Of a stretch of 8,602 nucleotides of DNA, positions 1 to 5,356 are shown piece by piece. Under the pieces are notes generated by a model, which searched no databases, was not told the DNA's origin, and was given only the letters and a program-made list of their open reading frames with translations. Made by a program: the position numbers and the translations under genes. This DNA is from CAVYPR01 sp052145775 (GTDB lineage Bacteria > Actinomycetota > Acidimicrobiia > Acidimicrobiales > RAAP-2). The stretch covers positions 1-8,602 of the forward strand of contig JBKQNY010000172.1 of the NCBI GenBank assembly GCA_052145775.1, given 5' to 3'. Numbering within the stretch: the stretch's first letter is position 1; each line of letters begins with the position of its first letter.

Positions 1-276
1 ACACGAAGGAGCAAGCCCCCTTGATGCTTCACGCCCTGTGGGCAGTCACCACGCGCTCAGCGCGTCGATGCGCGAGTTCGCCGTGTTGACGTCCGTTCGA
101 CGGAGCCGGACGAATGATCGAGGCTAATGCCGGCCACGACTCAAGTGCCGAGCATCCCCTGCGCCGGGTCAAGGTCAGCCCCCACCCACAGGACTGACCA
201 CAAGGTCAAAGACGGACACCTTTTGCTGGACTCGGAATCCGCCCTGCGCTGCTTCCGGAAGGCTCTCCTCATGCGA

Positions 277-909
277 TCACCGGAGTTGCCGCGAACCGGT
301 CCAGTCTCGTTGCAGGAGCACACAGACCTCGAATGGCGCATCGTCCTGCACGTCTTGAAGTCCTTCAACCATGCCGCGACTCCGAATCTCGCCGGCGTAC
401 TGCAAGCCAATGCGTTCCATCACGGCGCGCGAACGCCGGTTGTGACTCACAGCGCATGACACCACGGCTTGCACTCCGATGACATCGAATGCAAAAGCCA
501 AACCCGCACGGCCGATCTCAGACGCATAGCCGCTCCCCCAGAACTCCGGGCGTAGCGCCCACCCGATCTCGAGCCAGTTCTCATGCGCAATGAACGGGCG
601 ATGACTCTCATGCGCGACGCGCACCCACGGTTCATCTGGAAGGAACGCGTAGATCTGGCCCCAATCGTCGTCAAGCGGCGTGCGCGACAGTCCACCGCGA
701 CCGACAACTTCGCCGTTCAGGCGGTCGTATGCGATCCACTTGTTCACGCCGTGGAAACGCCATGAGTCGCCCATGGACTGCGCCCACTGCTCCGCCTGCT
801 TGAGACTTGGCTTCTCGTTGTCGTACCAATACGACACCTCGTCATCGTTGTGGATCAGCCATAGGTCACGAGCATTGGCGGGGCCGATCGGATCAAGTCG
901 CAGGCGCAT
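277..909 (-). CDS. GNAT-family N-acetyltransferase (RimJ/RimL type)
   Basis: This is a single-domain GNAT protein of about 210 residues that would transfer an acetyl group from acetyl-CoA to an amine. The N-terminus (RLRLDPIGPANARDLW) has the usual first strand and helix of the RimJ/RimL group. Motif A, which binds the acetyl-CoA pyrophosphate, is at about residues 121-131 (PEFWGSGYASE, the R/Q-x-x-G-x-G/A pattern), followed by a helix. The late motif NRRSRAVMERIGLQ (157-170) is typical of the family. I chose the ATG at 909 because it places the conserved RLRL strand at the start and a CAGG lies about 6 nt upstream. An in-frame GTG at 954 and a TTG at 1062 would add non-homologous residues. 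The substrate is unknown; the family includes ribosomal-protein, antibiotic and small-amine acetylases. It is divergent from the gene at 1145, with about 235 bp between the starts. Confidence 0.87.
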   Translation of the reverse strand: MRLRLDPIGPANARDLWLIHNDDEVSYWYDNEKPSLKQAEQWAQSMGDSWRFHGVNKWIAYDRLNGEVVGRGGLSRTPLDDDWGQIYAFLPDEPWVRVAHESHRPFIAHENWLEIGWALRPEFWGSGYASEIGRAGLAFAFDVIGVQAVVSCAVSHNRRSRAVMERIGLQYAGEIRSRGMVEGLQDVQDDAPFEVCVLLQRDWTGSRQLR

Positions 910-1082
910 CGTGAGCCTGGCGCCCTCGCCTACGGCTAGTAGCGGGTCTTCCACGCGATCTAGTGTCCCATTAGTCCGGGTCGCCGGTCCGTCCGAAGGT
1001 TCCCGACCGCCGGGATGGCGCGGCCCCAGGTCCATGAGGGCGGTGACAGGAGGGACCTCCAATGCACCACCTTGCGGTATGT

Positions 1083-1109
1083 CGTAGCCTGCTGAGGCAC
1101 CTCGCTACG
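1083..1109. promoter_or_regulatory. Interrupted inverted repeat upstream of the ABM-like gene
   Basis: CGTAGC (1083-1088) pairs perfectly with GCTACG (1104-1109). Inside it, GAG (1094-1096) pairs with CTC (1101-1103) around a GCAC loop, leaving a five-base bulge on the left arm only. The dyad lies 36 nt before the start at 1145, in the space between two divergent genes. It could be a 5'-leader hairpin or an operator. The sequence alone does not decide, and a dyad of this size may be chance. Confidence 0.25.
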
Positions 1110-1144
1110 GGGTGGACCATCTACAAGCCGAAGAGGTGCTGACC

Positions 1145-1450
1145 ATGAGCGTCATCGTGACGATCCGTATCCCTGTGACCAATGTTGCCAAGGCCATCGA
1201 GGGACTTCACGCCAACGCCGAGTTTCTTGACGAGATCACGAAGTCCGTGACGGGCTCTGGAATGCTGCACCACCGTTTCGTCGCTGGAGAGGGCGAGCTC
1301 ATGGTGATCGACGAATGGGAATCTTCTGAGCAGTTCCAGAAGTTCTTCGAAGAGAATCCCAAGGTCGCAGAAGTGATGTCGTCGATCGGAATGACGGGTA
1401 CTCCCGAAGTTTCAGTGTTTGGATCAATCGAGGCCGCCGGAACCGTCTAA
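1145..1450 (+). CDS. Small dimeric alpha/beta-barrel (ABM-like) protein
   Basis: This 101-residue protein has the ferredoxin-like layout of the dimeric alpha/beta-barrel group, which includes antibiotic-biosynthesis-monooxygenase (ABM) and heme-degrading-like proteins. A first strand (SVIVTIRIP, 2-10) is followed by a helix, a hairpin carrying FVAGEGELMVIDEWES (45-60), a helix beginning SEQFQKFFEENPKV (61-74), and a last strand near PEVSVFGSIEAAG (88-99). The DEWES followed by a phenylalanine-rich helix is typical of ABM-fold proteins. The ATG at 1145 is preferred over the GTG at 1112 because AAGAGG lies at 1131-1136, 8 nt upstream. No signal peptide or membrane segment is visible. I see no cofactor residues that would settle whether it is an enzyme, so the function is unassigned. 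It appears to be monocistronic and is followed by a strong hairpin at 1514-1548. Confidence 0.8.
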   Translation: MSVIVTIRIPVTNVAKAIEGLHANAEFLDEITKSVTGSGMLHHRFVAGEGELMVIDEWESSEQFQKFFEENPKVAEVMSSIGMTGTPEVSVFGSIEAAGTV

Positions 1451-1513
1451 AGACTGTCGAGGGAACGTCGAGAACAGTGGCAGCCGTGCGCGCCTTCATC
1501 GCCCGGTTGAACG

Positions 1514-1548
1514 ACTCCTTCTGATTGAGTGGTCTCAGTCGAAGGAGT
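1514..1548 (+). terminator. Strong 15-bp hairpin, probable terminator of the ABM-like gene
   Basis: ACTCCTTC (1514-1521) pairs with GAAGGAGT (1541-1548). After one bulged T (1522), GATTGAG (1523-1529) pairs with CTCAGTC (1534-1540) around a TGGT loop. The one non-Watson-Crick pair (1525 with 1538) is a G-U wobble in plus-strand RNA but an A-C mismatch in minus-strand RNA, so the structure favours plus-strand transcription. It starts 63 nt after the stop at 1450. No T-run follows, so it would be a U-less terminator or an RNA 3'-end stabiliser. Confidence 0.5.
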
Positions 1549-1804
1549 GCCTCGCGGAGACGGAGTCCCCGAGGATCCGACCGCCTCGGCGTCGCCCCGG
1601 GTCGAAAGCGAGTGCGGCGGGGGGGCAGGCATGGTGGGTCCGTTTCAAGGCCAGAAACAGGCCCGCGAGGCCAACCACCGCGAGCACAAAGCTCACCTAT
1701 GCCGACGTGCGCGTAGCGCTACTCGGATGCTCGATGATCGCTCCAACGAATATGCCAAGACCTGCGGTGACGGCCATCAGCCAATGGGCTTCAACGGGAC
1801 ACAC
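1535..1804 (-). pseudogene. Possible small two-helix membrane protein split by an in-frame TAG
   Basis: One minus-strand frame reads from a GTG at 1804 through a hydrophobic segment (LMAVTAGLGIFVGAIIE), then a TAG at 1699-1697. It resumes immediately with a GTG (1696-1694) and a second hydrophobic segment (VSFVLAVVGLAGLFLALKR) and ends at a TGA at 1537-1535. The first GTG has a GGAGG with a 9-nt gap. Two helix-like segments in the same frame either side of one nonsense codon suggest a roughly 89-residue, two-pass membrane protein broken by a point mutation. Alternatively these are two tiny coupled ORFs (35 and 53 codons), since the TAG abuts a GTG. The last third of the second part is proline- and arginine-rich and does not look conserved. 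I recognise no family. This is the only gene-like signal between 1451 and 1881 apart from the hairpins. Confidence 0.3.
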
Positions 1805-1868
1805 GTCGCCCCGCCTCCGTCCGTGCCAGGACACGCCACATGGTGTCGTCCCATTCGACTGGGGCCGA

Positions 1869-1897
1869 CACCGTGACACCATCACGGTGTCACGGTG
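1869..1897 (-). terminator. Perfect 12-bp hairpin over the stop codon of the GH12 lipoprotein gene
   Basis: CACCGTGACACC (1869-1880) and GGTGTCACGGTG (1886-1897) form a perfect 12-bp stem with a five-base loop (ATCAC). On the minus strand the stem begins within the last codons of the lipoprotein gene, and the stop codon (1884-1882) sits in the loop. No T-tract follows. It is best read as a U-less terminator or mRNA 3'-end stabiliser. Confidence 0.5.
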
Positions 1898-2937
1898 AAC
1901 GTCAGACCGTTCAGAGGGAACGTCTCAGTACCCGAGGTGTAGCAAATCTCCACGCCGTACTCCAACTGTGTCGGGACGGCTGTGGCCTTGACGATGCCCT
2001 CTGCCACCAGCCACTTGAAAGCGTCGAGGATGTTGACCGACCCCGACGAGACCTGGGTGTCGCGGAAGAACATCAACTCCCCGCCGTTGTTGAGGAACTT
2101 GTACCCGGTGCCCCCGAGTGTGACGGCGGTCTTGGCCTGGTTAGGCCAGTAGCTCTGTGTCCCGGCCCACTGGTTCCAGATCATGATTTCGGTTGACCAG
2201 TTGTTGAGCCACAGGTCATAGGCGGCGTCCCATCCCCCGGCAGAGGGATACGCCTCGGAGAAGGTCGATGTGATGGCCTTGAACGCTGAGATGGGCGTAG
2301 TGGTGCCTGCGTCACGCCCGCCCACGTCGTACTCGGTGTCGGGGTAGGTCTCGACCGCCCCTGTTTCGTCGGGTTGGTTCGACACGGCGAACCAGCTCGA
2401 CTGGTTGCAGACGTAGATGTTCTGCGGACCGTGTGTGCCGTTCCAAGCGTCGTTGTTCACCCACCAGTACTCGGGGCTAGGCGGACCGGGGTCGGTGTTG
2501 TCGGCTCCCTCGGGATTTGTGGTGTGGTAGGTGGGGTCGGTGCAGTTGCCGCCCGTCGGCGGTGTCACGAACATGAAGTGCGTGGTCGAGGTGTAGGTTC
2601 CCTCGGGCGTGGTGACCTTGATTATGACTGTGCCCGCTCCGTGTCTGTTGGTCACCGCAGTGATGGTGCCCGGGCCTGTGACCGTGAAGCTTGTGGCTGT
2701 GGTTGTGCCGAATTTGACCGCGGTGGCTCCTGTGAACAGAGAGCCTTTGATGACGACGGTGGTACCCCCGAGGGTCGGTCCACTCGTCGGCGAGAAGCTC
2801 GTAATGCACCCGCTCAGTAGTACAACCAACGCCCCGAGAACCACAGCGACAACGGGCAGCCGGAGCCCACTCTTTGACCGTTGTTCAGTTCGCCTGCCCC
2901 CGCTTGCAAGGGGCATGCGATGGTTGTGAGGCTTCAT
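1882..2937 (-). CDS. Secreted lipoprotein: IPT/TIG domain plus GH12-type glycoside hydrolase
   Basis: Counted from the chosen start, this is a 351-residue exported protein. A basic N-terminus is followed by a hydrophobic run (LPVVAVVLGALVVLL) and the lipobox LLSGC, whose Cys44 would be lipidated. Residues about 45-125 match an IPT/TIG immunoglobulin-like fold (SFSPTSGPTLGGTTVVIKG, then the GTVIIKVTTPEG strand). Residues about 150-351 resemble GH12 beta-1,4-glucanases: YWWVNNDAWNG (157-167), the nucleophile motif STEIMIW (248-254, Glu250) and the acid/base motif YGVEI (327-331, Glu330). Both catalytic glutamates are therefore present. GH12 enzymes cleave beta-1,4-glucan, xyloglucan or mixed-linkage glucan, so a cell-surface endoglucanase or glucan-binding role is inferred. 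Starts are uncertain: ATG 2937 is used, with ATG 2952, TTG 2964 and ATG 2916 also in frame. GC is lower than in the genes on the right. Confidence 0.82.
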   Translation of the reverse strand: MKPHNHRMPLASGGRRTEQRSKSGLRLPVVAVVLGALVVLLSGCITSFSPTSGPTLGGTTVVIKGSLFTGATAVKFGTTTATSFTVTGPGTITAVTNRHGAGTVIIKVTTPEGTYTSTTHFMFVTPPTGGNCTDPTYHTTNPEGADNTDPGPPSPEYWWVNNDAWNGTHGPQNIYVCNQSSWFAVSNQPDETGAVETYPDTEYDVGGRDAGTTTPISAFKAITSTFSEAYPSAGGWDAAYDLWLNNWSTEIMIWNQWAGTQSYWPNQAKTAVTLGGTGYKFLNNGGELMFFRDTQVSSGSVNILDAFKWLVAEGIVKATAVPTQLEYGVEICYTSGTETFPLNGLTFTVTP

Positions 2938-3943
2938 CCCGACAGCGACCATTCCTCGGGGCAACTAGCGTGTCAGCCCAGATACATAGCGATGAACGTA
3001 GCAATGGTACTGCAAGCGCTACTTACGGGCTCAGTGAGCTCAGTCGGCAGATTGACTGCTCCAGGGAGTCCAGTACCGTCGGTCTTATCCGGAGCCGCTG
3101 TGGATGAGGATCACTACATCGATCTGCGGCTGATGACGCGACTGAGATCTGCGAATACTGCCTGATACACCTTGTCGCTGTGCCCACTGGCGATCCGGAG
3201 CTATGCCTTGGAGAGGGATTCGGTGCTCATGAAGGGCCATGCCACGAACTACCCGTCGCGCAATTCCGCGAGGATGGCGCCGATGAGGAGACGACCGGCT
3301 GTGGAGGCATGAGCATCTGACATGGGCGCGTCAGTCGTGTGATACCTATCAGGCAGTCGCATGCGGCACCGCTGGCATCAATTCGCGGCTGCCACTGTTT
3401 TGATCTTGCGACGTGAGTGCCCCAATTTGCGCAGGTCATCGCGAGCAGGGACATGCCGCCGAGGTTCCGTTAGGGGCGCAAGAAATGCCGCGAGCGGTTC
3501 CAGGTTCCGTAGATGGCGATACAGCCGCCTTGGAGGTCGATCCCTGGCTCCAGGACGGCGCGGGCCCCCAACGAGGAGAGCCAATGGGTGCGGGTCAACC
3601 TCCCGGCCTCACGGGACCTTCCGCCAGCCACATCGGGCACGAAGGGCGGCAAGCTCTTCGTGATAGGTGGTGTCCGGGGTGAGCGGAAGCGAGCGGTGAT
3701 ACGCAGTGATCGGGCTGCCGAGACAGGGCTGGGAACAGCGGACGAGAGTCGTGAGGGACGCGATCGGCATCGGGCCGTGGGGTCCACTGGTGAGATGGAC
3801 ACTTAAGGACGACGCAGAATCCCGGGGGACTGGCTTTTGCTCGTCAGAAGTCCGTCGCCTTCGCCTCTCGGCCACGGGGGCAGCGGCCAACGCCTCCAGC
3901 CTTCCACAGGCGCCTCAGACGTCATTGCATCCGAGTCCGACGA
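2938..3943. other. About 1 kb without a supportable gene
   Basis: No frame here gives a recognisable protein with a ribosome binding site. Several open frames of 60-110 codons exist on both strands, but they overlap each other, are arginine/proline/serine-rich and look like frame shadows. The best plus-strand candidate is an open run of about 70 codons from 3108 to about 3320. It contains EICEYCLIHLV and many acidic residues but lacks a convincing start. On the minus strand, two adjacent frames near 3470-3720 have fairly normal composition, as if one reading frame had been broken. Base composition is intermediate between the left genes and the GC-rich right half. I read it as decayed or intergenic accessory DNA. 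Confidence 0.5.
3157..3357. repeat. 11-bp inverted repeats about 200 bp apart
   Basis: ACTGCCTGATA (3157-3167) recurs inverted as TATCAGGCAGT (3347-3357). The flanks are partly similar too (GCG before the left copy, CGC after the right copy). The size and spacing are compatible with a short miniature element, but no target-site duplication is visible, and one such pair at this distance is not unlikely by chance. Confidence 0.2.
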
Positions 3944-3969
3944 CCACCTCGCCTAGGCTGGCGAGGTGG
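3944..3969 (+). promoter_or_regulatory. 10-bp hairpin covering the DUF3039 ribosome binding site; possible -10 element in its loop
   Basis: CCACCTCGCC (3944-3953) and GGCGAGGTGG (3960-3969) form a perfect GC-rich 10-bp stem around the loop TAGGCT (3954-3959). The right arm contains GAGG (3963-3966), the only plausible Shine-Dalgarno for the ATG at 3975, so a folded leader would hide it. The loop also fits the actinobacterial -10 pattern TAnnnT and lies exactly 6 nt before a GTG at 3966, which suits a leaderless start. The two readings are mutually exclusive: in the second, the left arm would not be transcribed. Confidence 0.45.
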
Positions 3970-3974
3970 CTCCG

Positions 3975-4301
3975 ATGCACCCGCCAACCGAGCAGGGCGT
4001 CCTCGACCCCTCCCCCTCCCCTGCTTCAAGCCCCACGGTCACGCTCACCCGTCCCGAGCCCGCAATCGACGAGGGCGACCACGAGCGGATGGCCCACATC
4101 GTCCTTGAGGGCTACAAGCCCGACGACGGCGAATTCGTGGAGATGGGCACCAACGTGGTGGAGGGAATGGTCACCGGCACGCCGGTGAAGGCCCTCTGCG
4201 GGAAGATCTGGGTTCCGGGACGGGATCCCCGGCGCTACCCGGTCTGCCCGACCTGCAAGGAAATCGCCGCCGCCCAGGGCTGGAAGCTACCGTCCCGCTG
4301 A
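3975..4301 (+). CDS. DUF3039 family protein
   Basis: This is a 108-residue cytosolic protein of the DUF3039 family, which is conserved across Actinobacteria and has no established function. The first 25-30 residues are proline- and serine-rich and not conserved. The core begins around DEGDHERMAHIV and ends with TPVKALCGKIWVPGRDPRR followed by YPVCPTCKEI. A cysteine in ALCGK and two in CPTC would suit a metal site, probably zinc together with a histidine such as that in the DHERMAH segment; that is inference. I used the ATG at 3975 because GAGG lies 8 nt upstream. A GTG at 3966 is in frame and may be the true start if the mRNA is leaderless. It stands alone, 49 bp before tRNA-His, and marks the point where the window becomes typically GC-rich. 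Confidence 0.88.
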   Translation: MHPPTEQGVLDPSPSPASSPTVTLTRPEPAIDEGDHERMAHIVLEGYKPDDGEFVEMGTNVVEGMVTGTPVKALCGKIWVPGRDPRRYPVCPTCKEIAAAQGWKLPSR

Positions 4302-4350
4302 ATTTGCGCGGTCTGCCGGCCGCAGCCGATGTGCCAGACTTGGGCACCTC

Positions 4351-4425
4351 GGTGGGCGTAGCTCAGCAGGTTAGAGCGCCAGGTTGTGGCCCTGGAGGTC
4401 GGGGGTTCAAGTCCCCTCGCTCACC
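4351..4425 (+). tRNA. tRNA-His (anticodon GTG)
   Basis: A full cloverleaf is present. The acceptor GTGGGCG (4352-4358) pairs with CGCTCAC (4418-4424), with one G-U. The D arm is GCTC/GAGC. The anticodon stem CCAGG/CCTGG encloses TTGTGGC with anticodon GTG at 4386-4388. The variable loop is AGGTC, and the T arm GGGGG/CCCCT encloses TTCAAGT. The extra G at 4351 opposite C4425 is the G-1/C73 identity pair characteristic of tRNA-His. The terminal CCA is not encoded (CCG follows), so it must be added by nucleotidyltransferase. Confidence 0.97.
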
Positions 4426-4431
4426 CCGAGA

Positions 4432-4459
4432 CCGGTGCCCCGGCGCGGGCCGGCACCGG
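4432..4459 (+). terminator. GC-rich hairpin after tRNA-His
   Basis: CCGGTGCC (4432-4439) pairs perfectly with GGCACCGG (4452-4459) around a 12-nt GC-rich loop, starting 7 nt after the tRNA. There is no T-tract. It probably terminates or helps process the tRNA transcript, although it also lies in the leader of the SDR gene that starts at 4488. Confidence 0.45.
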
Positions 4460-4487
4460 GTCAGTTGAACGCGGGGGTGCGGGTGCC

Positions 4488-5294
4488 ATGACGCCGGAAA
4501 GGTCGCAGGACACTGGGGCCGCGGGAGCGGGACGGGTCGTCATGGTCACCGGTGCGTCGTCGGGGATCGGGGCGGCGACCGCCCGTGCTCTGGCCGCCCG
4601 AGGCACAACGGTGGCCCTGGTGGCGCGGCGCGCCGAGCGCCTGGACGAGGTCCTCGCCGACTGCCTCGCGCAGGCGCCGGCCTCCCGGCGCTGGGCCGCC
4701 GATCTCTCGGACCCCGGGGCCGCGGCCCGGCTGTCCCTCAAGATCTGGGACGCCTACGGCCGCCTCGACGTGGTGGTGAACAACGCCGCCATCCCGATGC
4801 GCCGGCCAGTGACACGGCTCACCATGGACGAGGTGGAGCACGTGATGACGGTCAACTACTTCTCCCCGGTCGCCATCACCCTGGCCCTTCTGCCCCGGAT
4901 GCTCGAGCACCGCAGCGGGGTCTTCGTGAACGTGTCCAGCTTGGGAGGGAGGCTCGGCATCTACACCGAGGCCGCCTACTCGGGCTCCAAATTCGCCCTG
5001 GCCGGCTGGAGCGAGGCAATGGCTTGCGACCTGGTCGGCACCGGCGTCTCCGTGAAGCTCGTCCTCCCCGGGGCGATCGACACCGAGATCTGGGACCAGC
5101 CGGGCAACGACGACCCGGTCTACAAGGGACCGCTGGAGCCGCCGACGGTGGTGGCCGACGGCATCGTGGCCGCCATCGACAGCGACCGCTTCGAGCACTA
5201 CCTGCCCGACATGAAGGCGGTGGTCGAGATGAAGACGGCCGACATCGACGGCTTCTTCGCCGGGATGCGGGCCATGGGCGACGCCGACGCGTGA
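4488..5294 (+). CDS. Classical SDR-family NAD(P)-dependent oxidoreductase
   Basis: At 268 residues this has the usual length of a classical short-chain dehydrogenase/reductase, which interconverts alcohols and ketones. The Rossmann glycine motif TGASSGIG is at 21-28, the structural NNA at 98-100, the catalytic Ser151 in NVSSLGG, and YSGSK at 164-168 gives Tyr164 and Lys168. PGAIDTE (194-200) follows as expected. VARRAERL after the second strand places arginines where they usually contact the NADP(H) 2'-phosphate, so NADP preference is inferred. The ATG at 4488 is chosen; a longer in-frame reading would start inside the tRNA, and an ATG at 4542 lies too close to the glycine motif. The ribosome binding site is weak (a G-rich run at 4472-4483). 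It is probably co-transcribed with the MDR gene 62 bp downstream. The substrate is unknown; the context suggests a sugar, polyol or hydroxyacid derivative. Confidence 0.93.
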   Translation: MTPERSQDTGAAGAGRVVMVTGASSGIGAATARALAARGTTVALVARRAERLDEVLADCLAQAPASRRWAADLSDPGAAARLSLKIWDAYGRLDVVVNNAAIPMRRPVTRLTMDEVEHVMTVNYFSPVAITLALLPRMLEHRSGVFVNVSSLGGRLGIYTEAAYSGSKFALAGWSEAMACDLVGTGVSVKLVLPGAIDTEIWDQPGNDDPVYKGPLEPPTVVADGIVAAIDSDRFEHYLPDMKAVVEMKTADIDGFFAGMRAMGDADA

Positions 5295-5319
5295 GGCAGC
5301 ACCGTTAATCGAGCAACGG

Positions 5320-5341
5320 CGGGCGCCTCAGCGGGCGCCCG
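5320..5341 (+). promoter_or_regulatory. Hairpin touching the ribosome binding site of the MDR gene
   Basis: CGGGCGCC (5320-5327) and GGCGCCCG (5334-5341) form an 8-bp stem with a TCAGCG loop. Its last base is the first G of GGAAAGGA (5341-5348), the Shine-Dalgarno of the gene at 5357. A weaker CCGTT/AACGG pair (5302-5306 with 5315-5319) lies just before it. It may be a partial terminator between SDR and MDR, or a translational control element. Confidence 0.35.
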
Positions 5342-5356
5342 GAAAGGAAACGACCG

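Noticed and set aside
2..127. Frame open from the left edge to a TAA at 125-127 that could be the end of a truncated gene.
   Set aside because: Only 41 codons, with no recognisable family signature; an open run of this length is ordinary at this GC content.
1419..1898. Plus-strand open frame of about 159 codons after the ABM-like gene.
   Set aside because: It has no ribosome binding site, no recognisable motif and an arginine/proline-rich composition, and it runs through two strong hairpins.
3361..3890. Overlapping open frames on both strands considered as transposase or integrase remnants.
   Set aside because: None shows a DDE, HTH or tyrosine-recombinase motif, no pair of ends with a target duplication is visible, and the frames overlap each other.
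4351..4425. tRNA-His as the attachment site of a genomic island on its left.
   Set aside because: Integration at a tRNA normally uses its 3' end, which here faces right toward SDR/MDR core genes; the accessory-like DNA is on the 5' side with DUF3039 in between, and no repeat of the tRNA end was found.
4386..4487. N-terminal extension of the SDR reading frame back to a GTG at 4386.
   Set aside because: That GTG is the anticodon of tRNA-His; the tRNA fold is unambiguous and the extension has no SDR homology.
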